A stretch of DNA of 64,000 bases, from assembly GCF_000719475.1 (NCBI RefSeq), contig NZ_JOGO01000029.1, positions 1-64,000 on the forward strand. Direction: 5' to 3'. Numbering within the stretch: the stretch's first letter is position 1; each line of letters opens with the position of its first letter. Positions 17,148-25,608 of the stretch are shown piece by piece. The notes under the pieces were generated by a model. The model ran no database searches, had not been told where the DNA came from, and saw nothing but the letters and a program-made list of their open reading frames with translations. The translations under genes were made by a program, and so were the position numbers. Source of the DNA: Streptomyces sp. NRRL F-5630 (GTDB taxonomy: Bacteria > Actinomycetota > Actinomycetes > Streptomycetales > Streptomycetaceae).

Positions 17148-18285
17148 GAAGCCGGAGCAGAAGAAGGCGGACGCCGCCCCCAACGTCTCCGCCGTGGAGA
17201 CGGTGGAGGCGTCCTCCGAGGAGGAGGCCGTCGCCGCGCTCGACGCGAACGTCGGGCGCGGGGAGCCGATCCTCCAGGTGCGCAACCTGAAGAAGCACTT
17301 CCCGCTCACGCAGGGCATCGTCTTCAAGCGCCAGATCGGCGCGGTCAAGGCCGTGGACGGGGTCTCCTTCGACCTCTACCAGGGCGAGACCCTCGGCATC
17401 GTGGGCGAGTCCGGCTGTGGCAAGTCCACCGTCGCGAAGCTGCTCATGACGCTGGAGACGGCGACCGCGGGCGAGGTCTTCTACAAGGGCCAGGACATCA
17501 CCAAGCTGTCCGGTCGCGCCCTGAAGGCCGTGCGCCGCAACATCCAGATGGTGTTCCAGGACCCGTACACCTCGCTCAACCCCCGCATGACGGTCGGCGA
17601 CATCATCGGCGAGCCCTTCGACATCCACCCGGAGGTCGCGCCGAAGGGGGACCGGCGCAAGCGCGTGCGGGAGCTGCTGGACGTCGTCGGGCTGAACCCG
17701 GAGTACATCAGCCGGTACCCGCACCAGTTCTCGGGCGGTCAGCGCCAGCGCATCGGCATCGCCCGCGGCCTCGCGCTCAACCCCGAGGTGATCATCTGCG
17801 ACGAGCCGGTCTCCGCGCTCGACGTCTCGGTGCAGGCGCAGGTCATCAACCTGATGGAGCGGCTCCAGGACGAGTTCAACCTGTCCTACATCTTCATCGC
17901 GCACGACCTGTCGATCGTCCGCCACATCTCGGACCGGGTCGGGGTCATGTACCTCGGCAAGATCGCCGAGATCGGCACCGACGAGCAGATCTACGAGCAC
18001 CCCACGCACCCGTACACGCAGGCGCTGCTCTCCGCCGTCCCGGTCCCCGACCCGGAGGCGCGCGACCACCGCGAGCGCATCATCCTTTCGGGCGATGTGC
18101 CCTCGCCGGCGAACCCGCCGTCGGGCTGCTCCTTCCGCACCCGCTGCTGGAAGGCGCAGGACAGGTGCGCGCAGGAGACGCCCCTCCTCGCGGTGCCGGA
18201 GGTCTTCCGTATGAAGGAGATCCCGGCCGCGCACGAGTCGGCGTGCCACTTCGCCGAGGAGAAGGACGTCGTGAACGCCGCCTGA
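17140..18285 (+). CDS. peptide ABC transporter ATPase, DppF/OppF type (operon 1)
   Basis: A 381-residue ATPase with an acidic 45-residue N-terminal extension before [11 protein letters not shown]. Walker [11 protein letters not shown]-loop [14 protein letters not shown], signature [12 protein letters not shown], Walker [14 protein letters not shown] and IAHDLSIV are intact, as are the C-terminal Cys residues (GCSFRTRC, CAQE, CHF). It pairs with the OppD-type subunit. ATG 17140 overlaps the upstream stop by 8 nt. A strong hairpin 22 nt after the stop ends the operon. Confidence 0.95.
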   Translation: MAEKPEQKKADAAPNVSAVETVEASSEEEAVAALDANVGRGEPILQVRNLKKHFPLTQGIVFKRQIGAVKAVDGVSFDLYQGETLGIVGESGCGKSTVAKLLMTLETATAGEVFYKGQDITKLSGRALKAVRRNIQMVFQDPYTSLNPRMTVGDIIGEPFDIHPEVAPKGDRRKRVRELLDVVGLNPEYISRYPHQFSGGQRQRIGIARGLALNPEVIICDEPVSALDVSVQAQVINLMERLQDEFNLSYIFIAHDLSIVRHISDRVGVMYLGKIAEIGTDEQIYEHPTHPYTQALLSAVPVPDPEARDHRERIILSGDVPSPANPPSGCSFRTRCWKAQDRCAQETPLLAVPEVFRMKEIPAAHESACHFAEEKDVVNAA

Positions 18286-18306
18286 GGCGTCCCGCCCGTC
18301 CGGCCC

Positions 18307-18340
18307 GGAGGCCCCGTCACCGCGAGGTGACGGGGCCTCC
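18307..18340 (+). terminator. terminator of peptide importer operon 1
   Basis: A perfect 15-bp inverted repeat with a GCGA tetraloop (18307-18321 and 18326-18340). No U-tract. Confidence 0.88.
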
Positions 18341-18469
18341 GCCGTACCCGGCCCCCCTCCGGCCGCGCCCTCTCCTGTGACTCACCCGGCTCAGCTCGTC
18401 GTGCGCGCTTGTACCTTATGCGATGGTATGAGGCACTAAGTGCGATATGACGCTCACGAGGAGGCACCG

Positions 18470-20110
18470 ATGCGAGGAGCCACGCACGCGAAATGGGCCG
18501 CGGGGGCGGCGGTCGTCGCGCTGGCCGCGACGGCCTGCGGCGGCGGTGGCGGTGGCGGTGGTGGCGGGGGCGGCGGTGGTGGCGGTGGCATCGTGCGCGC
18601 CTCGTGGGGCGATCCGCAGAACCCCCTGGAGCCGGCGAACACCAACGAGGTGCAGGGCGGCAAGGTCCTCGACCTGGTCTTCCGGGGTCTCAAGCGGTAC
18701 AACCCCAAGACCGGCAAGGCCGAGGACATGCTGGCCGAGAAGATCGATACCAAGGACTCCCAGAACTTCGACATCACCGTCAAGAGCGGCTGGACGTTCT
18801 CGAACGGCGAGAAGGTCACCGCCAAGTCCTTCGTGGACGCCTGGAACTACGGCGCGAACCTGAAGAACAACCAGAAGAACGCGTACTTCTTCGGCCAGAT
18901 CGACGGATACGACAAGGTGCACCCCTCGTCCGGGCAGGCCAGCGCCCAGACGCTCTCCGGGCTCAAGGTCACCGGGGCACGCACCTTCACCGTGCGGCTC
19001 AACCAGAAGTTCTCGACCTGGCCCGAGACCCTCGGCTACGCGGCCTTCGCCCCGCTGCCCCGGTCCTTCTTCGACAACCACGCCCAGTGGCTCAAGAAGC
19101 CCGTCGGCAACGGCCCCTACACCATCGAGTCGTACAAGCGCGGCTCGCAGATGCAGCTCCGCAAGTGGGACGGCTACCCCGGCAGCGACAAGGCGCAGAA
19201 CAACGGCGTCGACCTCAAGGTCTACACCGACGTCAACACCGCCTACACGGACCTGACCGCGGGGAACCTCGACCTCGCCGACGACATCCCGGCCAACCAG
19301 CTCCGGAACGTCAAGAACGACCTCGGCAACCGGTACATCAACCAGCCGGCCGGGATCATCCAGACCCTCGCCTTCCCCTTCTACGACGAGGCGTGGGACG
19401 GACCCAAGAGCGCGGACCTGCGCAAGGGCCTGTCGATGGCGATCAACCGCAAGCAGATCACCGAGACGATCTTCCAGAAGACCCGCACCCCCGCCACCGA
19501 CTGGACCTCACCCGTGCTCGGCACGGACGGCGGGTACAAGCCGGGGCTGTGCGGCGCGGCCTGCGACTACAACCCGGCCGAGGCGAAGAAGCTCATCGAG
19601 GGCGCGGGCGGCATCCCGAACGGCCAGGTCAGGATCGGCTACAACGCCGACACCGGCTCCCACAAGGAGTGGGTCGACGCCGTCTGCAACAACATCAACA
19701 ATGCCCTGGGCAACGACAAGGCGTGCGTGGGCGACCCGACCGGCACCTTCGCGGACTTCCGCAACAAGATCGGCCAGCACAAGATGCCAGGGCCCTTCCG
19801 CGCCGGCTGGCAGATGGACTACCCGCTCATCCAGAACTTCCTCCAGCCGCTGTACTACACCGACGCCTCCTCCAACGACGGCAAGTACAGCTCGAAGAAG
19901 TTCGACAGCCTCGTCAACAAGGCGAACGCCCAGACGGACACCAAGAAGGCCGTGACGACCTTCCAGGACGCCGAGAAGGTCGTGCGCGACGACATGGCCG
20001 CGATCCCGCTCTGGTACCAGAACGGCAACGCCGGCTACTCCGACCGCCTCTCGCACGTGGCCCTGAACCCCTTCAGCGTCCCGGTCTACAACGAGATCAA
20101 GGTCAGCTGA
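18470..20110 (+). CDS. oligopeptide ABC transporter substrate-binding lipoprotein with 17-Gly linker (operon 2)
   Basis: A 546-residue SBP_bac_5 lipoprotein, paralogous to 12409-14037 (same MRGAT-AKW signal start and lipobox LAATAC). Directly after the lipidated Cys comes a run of 17 glycines, then the folded domain (SWGDPQNPLEPANT). Later motifs: KKPVGNGPYTIESYKRG, LSMAINRKQITETIF, DYPLIQNFLQPLYY, AAIPLWYQNGNAGYSD. ATG 18470 follows GAGGAGG by 5 nt. It starts the second importer operon, 257 nt ahead of its permeases. Probable peptide receptor; the ligand may differ from that of operon 1. Confidence 0.93.
   Translation: MRGATHAKWAAGAAVVALAATACGGGGGGGGGGGGGGGGGIVRASWGDPQNPLEPANTNEVQGGKVLDLVFRGLKRYNPKTGKAEDMLAEKIDTKDSQNFDITVKSGWTFSNGEKVTAKSFVDAWNYGANLKNNQKNAYFFGQIDGYDKVHPSSGQASAQTLSGLKVTGARTFTVRLNQKFSTWPETLGYAAFAPLPRSFFDNHAQWLKKPVGNGPYTIESYKRGSQMQLRKWDGYPGSDKAQNNGVDLKVYTDVNTAYTDLTAGNLDLADDIPANQLRNVKNDLGNRYINQPAGIIQTLAFPFYDEAWDGPKSADLRKGLSMAINRKQITETIFQKTRTPATDWTSPVLGTDGGYKPGLCGAACDYNPAEAKKLIEGAGGIPNGQVRIGYNADTGSHKEWVDAVCNNINNALGNDKACVGDPTGTFADFRNKIGQHKMPGPFRAGWQMDYPLIQNFLQPLYYTDASSNDGKYSSKKFDSLVNKANAQTDTKKAVTTFQDAEKVVRDDMAAIPLWYQNGNAGYSDRLSHVALNPFSVPVYNEIKVS
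18539..18589 (+). repeat. 17-codon glycine run inside the lipoprotein gene
   Basis: Seventeen consecutive GGN codons (mostly GGC and GGT, one GGG) immediately after the lipobox Cys codon at 18536-18538. A GGY microsatellite of 51 nt should be prone to slippage in multiples of three, altering linker length without a frameshift, or in other steps, silencing the gene. Confidence 0.95.
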
Positions 20111-20367
20111 CGGCCGGAGGGCCCCGGCCGTCGAAGGGTGTCCCGCCGGCCCGGCGCACTCCCCGTGCGCCGGGCGTCGGCGTTCACCCGTACGGGCCGC
20201 GCGGCCCCCGTGCCGCCGCGGCCGTACGCCGCCCTCCCGGCCCCCGGCCCGCGGCCGTACGCCCTCCCGGCCCGCCCCGCCGCCCGTACGCCCCCGGGCC
20301 CCGTGGCCGCCGCCCCTCCTCCCGCCCCCACCCGCCAGGGCCCGCGCCCCCAATCCCGGAGCTGTCC

Positions 20368-21291
20368 ATGGGACGTTATGTGATCCGGCGTCTGCTCCAG
20401 ATGATCCCGGTCTTCATCGGCGCCACGCTGCTGATCTTCCTGATGGTGAACGTGATGGGCGACCCCATCGCGGGCCTGTGCGGTGACCGCCAGTGCGACC
20501 CGGCCACCGCCAGCCAGCTCCGTCACGACCTCGGCCTCGACAAGCCCGTGTGGCAGCAGTACCTCACCTACATGGGCAACCTCTTCACCGGGGACTTCGG
20601 CACCGCCTTCAACGGCGAGTCCGTCCTCGCCCTGATGGGGGACGCCTTCCCGGTCACGATCCGGCTCACGATCATCGCGATCATCTTCGAGATCGTCATC
20701 GGCATCAGCCTCGGCGTCCTCACCGGACTGCGCCGCGGCAGGCCCGACGACACGGGCGTCCTCATCCTCACGCTCGTCGTGATCTCGGTGCCGACCTTCG
20801 TCACCGGCCTGCTGCTCCAGCTGCTCCTCGGCGTGAAGTGGGGCTGGATCCGACCGGCCGTGTCCGCCGAGGCCCCCTTCGGCGAACTGATCCTGCCCGG
20901 ACTCGTGCTCGCCTCGGTCTCGCTCGCCTACGTCACCCGGCTGACGCGTACCTCGATCGCCGAGAACCGCCGCTCCGACTACGTCCGCACCGCCGTCGCC
21001 AAGGGGCTGCCGCGCCACCGCGTCATCGTGCGGCACCTGCTGCGCAACTCGCTCATCCCCGTCGTCACCTTCATCGGCACCGACATCGGCGCCCTCATGG
21101 GCGGCGCGATCGTCACCGAACGCATCTTCAACATCCACGGCGTCGGCTACCAGCTCTACCAGGGCATCCTGCGGCAGAACACGCAGACGGTGGTCGGCTT
21201 CGTGACCGTCCTCGTCCTCGTCTTCCTGATCGCCAACCTCCTCGTCGACCTTCTCTACGCCGTTCTCGACCCGAGGATTCGCTATGCGTGA
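20368..21291 (+). CDS. peptide ABC transporter permease, DppB/OppB type (operon 2)
   Basis: A 307-residue permease nearly identical at both ends to its operon 1 counterpart (GRYVIRRLLQMIPVFIG and DLLYAVLDPRIRYA). About six membrane segments; EAA loop DYVRTAVAKGLPRHRVIVRH. Unlike the operon 1 protein, its first external loop holds two Cys (LCGDRQCDP). The preceding 257 nt are a CGTACGCC-rich low-complexity spacer. The reading frame is open far upstream, but ATG 20368 is fixed by homology. It overlaps the next gene by 8 nt. Confidence 0.95.
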   Translation: MGRYVIRRLLQMIPVFIGATLLIFLMVNVMGDPIAGLCGDRQCDPATASQLRHDLGLDKPVWQQYLTYMGNLFTGDFGTAFNGESVLALMGDAFPVTIRLTIIAIIFEIVIGISLGVLTGLRRGRPDDTGVLILTLVVISVPTFVTGLLLQLLLGVKWGWIRPAVSAEAPFGELILPGLVLASVSLAYVTRLTRTSIAENRRSDYVRTAVAKGLPRHRVIVRHLLRNSLIPVVTFIGTDIGALMGGAIVTERIFNIHGVGYQLYQGILRQNTQTVVGFVTVLVLVFLIANLLVDLLYAVLDPRIRYA

Positions 21292-22297
21292 GCCCGAGCC
21301 CACTCCGGAGTCCGAGCCGGAGCCGGAGAACCACCTCCCGCCCGCCGACGAGGCGGTCGGCGCCGTCGGCCAGGGCGGCGCGACGGCCCTCGCGACCGGT
21401 GAGGGCGGCAGCCTGGTCGGCGAGGAACCCGAGGGCGGCGACCCGCGCGAGAAACCCCGCAGCCTCTGGTCCGACGCCTGGCGCGACCTGCGGCGCAACC
21501 CGGTCTTCATCATCTCCGCGCTGATCATCCTCTTCCTGATCGTGATCTCGATCTGGCCGTCCCTCATCGCCTCGGGCAACCCGCTCACGTGCGATCTCTC
21601 GGACGCCCAGAAGGGCGCCCGCGCCGGACACCCCTTCGGCTTCACCAACCAGGGCTGCGACGTCTACACCCGCACCGTCTACGGCGCCCGCGCCTCGGTG
21701 ACCGTCGGCGTCTGCGCGACCCTCGGCGTCGCGATCCTCGGCTCGATCCTCGGCGGGCTCGCGGGCTTCTTCGGCGGCTTCTGGGACTCGATCCTCTCCC
21801 GCCTCACCGACATCTTCTTCGCGATCCCCGTCGTCCTCGGCGGCCTCGTCCTGCTCTCCGTCGTCACCTCGAACACGGTCTGGCCCGTCGTCGGCTTCAT
21901 CGTGCTCCTCGGCTGGCCGCAGATCGCCCGCATCGCCCGCGGCTCCGTCATCACGACGAAGCAGAACGACTACGTGGAGGCCGCGCGCGCCCTCGGCGCC
22001 TCCAACACCCGGATGCTGCTCCGCCACATCGCGCCGAACGCCGTGGCGCCCGTCATCGTCGTCGCGACGATCGCGCTCGGCACGTACGTGGCGCTCGAAG
22101 CCACCCTGTCCTTCCTCGGCGTCGGGCTCCGGCCCCCCACGGTCTCCTGGGGCATCGACATCTCGGACGCCTCGGGGAACGTGCGCAATGCCCCGCACAT
22201 GCTCCTGTGGCCCTCCGGGGCCCTGGCGATCACCGTGCTCGCCTTCATCATGCTCGGCGACGCGGTGCGCGACGCCCTCGACCCCAAGCTGCGCTGA
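21284..22297 (+). CDS. peptide ABC transporter permease, DppC/OppC type (operon 2)
   Basis: A 337-residue permease with a Glu/Pro-rich cytoplasmic N-terminus (about residues 1-60) before SLWSDAWRDLRRNPVFIIS. EAA loop DYVEAARALGASNTRMLLRHIAPNA; end VRDALDPKLR. Two Cys flank the first external segment (LTCDLSD and NQGCDVY). It is coupled by an 8-nt overlap to the upstream permease and followed after 10 nt by the ATPase gene. Confidence 0.95.
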   Translation: MREPEPTPESEPEPENHLPPADEAVGAVGQGGATALATGEGGSLVGEEPEGGDPREKPRSLWSDAWRDLRRNPVFIISALIILFLIVISIWPSLIASGNPLTCDLSDAQKGARAGHPFGFTNQGCDVYTRTVYGARASVTVGVCATLGVAILGSILGGLAGFFGGFWDSILSRLTDIFFAIPVVLGGLVLLSVVTSNTVWPVVGFIVLLGWPQIARIARGSVITTKQNDYVEAARALGASNTRMLLRHIAPNAVAPVIVVATIALGTYVALEATLSFLGVGLRPPTVSWGIDISDASGNVRNAPHMLLWPSGALAITVLAFIMLGDAVRDALDPKLR

Positions 22298-22307
22298 GGA
22301 GCCCGCC

Positions 22308-23288
22308 ATGCTGCTGGAAGTGCGAGACCTGCACGTCGAGTTCGCGACCAGGGACGGCGTCGTCAAGGCCGTCAACGGGGTCAGCTACGACGTCGACGCG
22401 GGCGAGACCCTCGCCGTGCTCGGCGAATCGGGCTCGGGGAAGTCCGTCACCGCCCAGGCGATCATGGGCATCCTCGACACACCGCCGGGCCGCATCCCCT
22501 CCGGCGAGATCCTCTTCGAGGGCCAGGACCTGCTGAGGATGAAGGAGGACCGCAGGCGCAGGGTGCGCGGCGCCGAGATCGCGATGATCTTCCAGGACGC
22601 GCTCTCCTCGCTCAACCCCGTCCTCACCGTCGGCCAGCAACTCGGCGAGATGTTCACCGTCCACCAGGGCCTGTCCCGGAAGGACGCCCGCGCCAAGGCC
22701 GTCGAGCTCATGGAACGCGTCCGCATCCCCGCCGCCAAGGAACGCGTGCGCCAGTACCCGCACCAGTTCTCCGGCGGGATGCGCCAGCGCATCATGATCG
22801 CGATGGCGCTCGCCCTCGAACCCAAGCTGATCATCGCGGACGAGCCCACCACGGCCCTCGACGTGACGGTGCAGGCCCAGGTCATGGACCTGCTCGCGGA
22901 ACTCCAGCGCGAGTACCACATGGGCCTGATCCTCATCACCCACGACCTCGGCGTCGTCGCCGACGTCGCGGACAAGATCGCCGTCATGTACGCGGGCCGC
23001 ATCGTCGAGACCGCGCCCGTCCACGAGATCTACCGGGCTCCCGCGCACCCCTACACCGAAGGGCTGCTCCAGTCGATCCCGCGCCTCGACCGGAAGGGCC
23101 GCGAGCTGTACGCGATCAAGGGGCTGCCGCCCAACCTCCTGCACATCCCGGACGGCTGCTCGTTCAACCCCCGCTGCCCGCGCGCCCGCGAACGCTGCCT
23201 GCACGACGACCCGCCGCTCTACGAGGTCTCGCCGACCAGGGCCAGCGCCTGCCACTACTGGAAGGAGACCCTCGATGCATCGCGATGA
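22308..23288 (+). CDS. peptide ABC transporter ATPase, DppD/OppD type (operon 2)
   Basis: A 326-residue ATPase; all nucleotide motifs match the operon 1 paralogue ([42 protein letters not shown]), as does the C-terminal Cys cluster ([10 protein letters not shown]). It lacks the 25-residue N-terminal extension of the operon 1 protein and starts directly at [11 protein letters not shown]. Start ATG 22308; its end overlaps the next gene by 14 nt. Confidence 0.95.
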   Translation: MLLEVRDLHVEFATRDGVVKAVNGVSYDVDAGETLAVLGESGSGKSVTAQAIMGILDTPPGRIPSGEILFEGQDLLRMKEDRRRRVRGAEIAMIFQDALSSLNPVLTVGQQLGEMFTVHQGLSRKDARAKAVELMERVRIPAAKERVRQYPHQFSGGMRQRIMIAMALALEPKLIIADEPTTALDVTVQAQVMDLLAELQREYHMGLILITHDLGVVADVADKIAVMYAGRIVETAPVHEIYRAPAHPYTEGLLQSIPRLDRKGRELYAIKGLPPNLLHIPDGCSFNPRCPRARERCLHDDPPLYEVSPTRASACHYWKETLDASR

Positions 23289-24402
23289 GCACGGCAGCCG
23301 CCGGGAGGCCAGGCGCGAGGGGCGCGAGGCCGAACGGCTCATGTCCGCGGCGCACCGGAAGAACGCCTACGCGGCCGGTGAGGCGATCCTCGAAGTACGC
23401 GGCCTCGCCAAGCACTTCCCGCTCACCCAGGGTGTCGTCCTCAAGCGCCAGGTCGGCGCCGTCAAGGCCGTCGACGGCGTCGACTTCGACCTGCGGGGCG
23501 GCGAGACCCTCGGCATCGTCGGCGAGTCCGGCTGCGGCAAGTCGACCGTCGCCAAGATGCTCGTCCACCTGGAGGAGCCCACGAGCGGCACGATCCGCTA
23601 CAAGGGCGAGGACATCAGCAAGCTGTCGGGCCGGGCGCTCAAAGCCGTGCGCCGCAACATCCAGATGGTCTTCCAGGACCCGTACACCTCGCTCAACCCC
23701 CGGATGACCGTCGGCGACATCATCGGCGAGCCCTACGACATCCACCCCGAGGTCGCGCCCAAGGGGGACCGGCGCAAGCGCGTGCGGGAACTGCTCGACG
23801 TCGTCGGGCTCAACCCCGAGTACATCAACCGCTACCCGCACCAGTTCTCCGGCGGCCAGCGCCAGCGCATCGGCATCGCCCGCGGCCTCGCGCTGCGCCC
23901 CGAGATCATCGTCGCCGACGAGCCGGTCTCGGCCCTCGACGTCTCGGTGCAGGCGCAGGTCATCAACCTGATGGAGCGCCTCCAGCAGGAGTTCGACCTC
24001 TCCTACGTCTTCATCGCGCACGACCTCTCGATCGTCCGGCACATCTCCGACCGCGTCGCCGTCATGTACCTCGGCCGCGTCGTCGAGACGGGCACCGACG
24101 AGCAGATCTACGAGCACCCCACGCACCCCTACACGCAGGCGCTCCTCTCCGCCGTCCCCGTCCCCGACCCCACGCACCGCGAGCACCGCGAGCGGATCAT
24201 CCTCACCGGGGACGTGCCCTCGCCCGCCGACCCGCCGAGCGGCTGCCACTTCAGGACGCGGTGCTTCAAGGCGCAGGAGAAGTGCGCGGTGGAGGACCCG
24301 GTGCTCGCGGTCCCCGAGTGGTTCAGGGGACGCGGCATCCTGGCGGAACACCCCTCCGCCTGCCACTTCGCGGAGGAGAAGCGGATCGTGCCCACCGAGT
24401 GA
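23275..24402 (+). CDS. peptide ABC transporter ATPase, DppF/OppF type (operon 2)
   Basis: A 375-residue ATPase with [56 protein letters not shown], and C-terminal GCHFRTRC plus later Cys. The Arg/Glu-rich N-terminus (residues 1-40) differs from the operon 1 paralogue. ATG 23275 is preceded by AAGGAGA; ATG 23341 is an alternative that would remove most of the extension. Last gene of operon 2; terminator at 24506. Confidence 0.94.
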   Translation: MHRDEHGSRREARREGREAERLMSAAHRKNAYAAGEAILEVRGLAKHFPLTQGVVLKRQVGAVKAVDGVDFDLRGGETLGIVGESGCGKSTVAKMLVHLEEPTSGTIRYKGEDISKLSGRALKAVRRNIQMVFQDPYTSLNPRMTVGDIIGEPYDIHPEVAPKGDRRKRVRELLDVVGLNPEYINRYPHQFSGGQRQRIGIARGLALRPEIIVADEPVSALDVSVQAQVINLMERLQQEFDLSYVFIAHDLSIVRHISDRVAVMYLGRVVETGTDEQIYEHPTHPYTQALLSAVPVPDPTHREHRERIILTGDVPSPADPPSGCHFRTRCFKAQEKCAVEDPVLAVPEWFRGRGILAEHPSACHFAEEKRIVPTE

Positions 24403-24505
24403 ACGGGTACGGCAGGGGCTTAACACGCAGGCAACCCGGCGGACGTCGTTCCGATATACGGACGGGGGAAGCTTCTTCCTGTACGGCCGTGCGGGTGCCG
24501 TTTGG

Positions 24506-24544
24506 ACCGGCCGGGGCGGCTCTTGCCGCCCCGGCCGGTTTTTG
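24506..24544 (+). terminator. rho-independent terminator of peptide importer operon 2
   Basis: A perfect 15-bp inverted repeat (24506-24520 and 24525-24539, loop TCTT) followed by a run of T. It is the most classical intrinsic terminator in the window. It is 104 nt after the last ATPase gene. Confidence 0.95.
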
Positions 24545-24660
24545 CTCGGTCCCCGGGGCTCCGCTCCTGCCTCGCCGCAGGGCTCCGACCGGGGGGCGAG
24601 GTGCGGGTGGGACGTCTGGTGGCCGATGCCGCCCCGCGCCTGTGTGGCACCTTTGGGCGC

Positions 24661-25608
24661 ATGGGGCGTGTTTCGGGTGGACGTGCGCGGTGGGCCGGGG
24701 TCTTCGCCTGCGCGCTGCTCGCGCTGGGCAGTCTGGTGTGGGCCGTGCGGGACCTCTCCGTCGCCCACTGGCATCCCGGCAGGGTCTGGTGGCTGTGGGC
24801 CGGTTCGCCGTCCGCCTGGGGCGGGGGCTCCGTGCAGGTCACCTCGCTCGGGGACGCCGTGCTGCTCGTGCTCGGCGTGTGGGGCGCCGTACGGGGCGTC
24901 AGAGCCCCCCGCACCGCCGCCCCGGCGCTCGCCGCCGTCGGCGCCTGCGCGCTCGTCGTGCGGCTGCCGCCCTCCTGGCTGCTCGCGCAGCCCTGGACGG
25001 GGCCGTGGGCGGGGGAGGGGCCGCGGGGACTCGCGCGGGTCACCGATCTCGCGGGGCTGCTGCTCGGGGTGCTCCTGCTCGGCTGCGCCTTCGCCGTGCG
25101 GCGCCCGCGCGGGGACAGGCCGCCCACGGCCCGTACCGCCGCCGTGGTCCTGCTGCTGTCCGCCGGGCTCCTCGCCGTCTGGGAGGCCGTGCGCGCCGGG
25201 GACTACGGGGCCGCCGCCTACCGGGGCGCCCTGCTCGGCAACCGCAGCACGACCCTCACGCTCCTCGCGACCCCCCAGCCCTGGTGGGCCGCCGCGCTCG
25301 TGCTGCTCGCCCTCGCCGCCGGGATCGCCTGCGCGGCCCGCGCGCGGTCCGGGCGCGCGCTCGGCACCGCCGCCGGGGCGATGCTCCTGGCCTGGGGGCT
25401 CGTCAGGCTCTCCGTGGCCCTGCGCCAGGAGCGCTTCGACGGGGCGCTGAGCGGCACACCGCGCGTGCAGCTCTCGCTCGCCAGCACCCTCGCCTACGTC
25501 CTCGCCGGGCTCGCCGTGCTCGCGCTGCTGCGCACGCCCGCGCGCAGCGGGGCCGCCGCCGAGGAGCCGGCGGCGACGGCCCCCGTGCCCGTCAGTCGCG
25601 CGCGCTGA
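24661..25608 (+). CDS. multi-pass membrane protein of unknown function
   Basis: A 315-residue hydrophobic protein with about six to eight predicted membrane segments (for example near residues 12-28, 62-80, 125-145, 160-178, 205-225 and 275-295) separated by short Arg-rich cytoplasmic loops. I recognise no catalytic or transport motif. ATG 24661 is used; the frame stays open to 24502, overlapping the upstream terminator, so the longer form is unlikely. Its end overlaps the 3' end of the convergent S9 peptidase gene by 17 nt. Confidence 0.75.
   Translation: MGRVSGGRARWAGVFACALLALGSLVWAVRDLSVAHWHPGRVWWLWAGSPSAWGGGSVQVTSLGDAVLLVLGVWGAVRGVRAPRTAAPALAAVGACALVVRLPPSWLLAQPWTGPWAGEGPRGLARVTDLAGLLLGVLLLGCAFAVRRPRGDRPPTARTAAVVLLLSAGLLAVWEAVRAGDYGAAAYRGALLGNRSTTLTLLATPQPWWAAALVLLALAAGIACAARARSGRALGTAAGAMLLAWGLVRLSVALRQERFDGALSGTPRVQLSLASTLAYVLAGLAVLALLRTPARSGAAAEEPAATAPVPVSRAR

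Noticed and set aside
12409..18285. Naming operon 1 or 2 as bldKA-E
   Set aside because: Gene order with the lipoprotein first differs from my memory of S. coelicolor bldK (permease first), so I left symbols blank and noted the likely locus only.
18493..21291. One continuous reading frame spanning the second lipoprotein gene and its permease (932 codons)
   Set aside because: Only the permease part from 20368 is real in this frame; the earlier part is an out-of-frame shadow of the lipoprotein with Arg/Pro-rich content.
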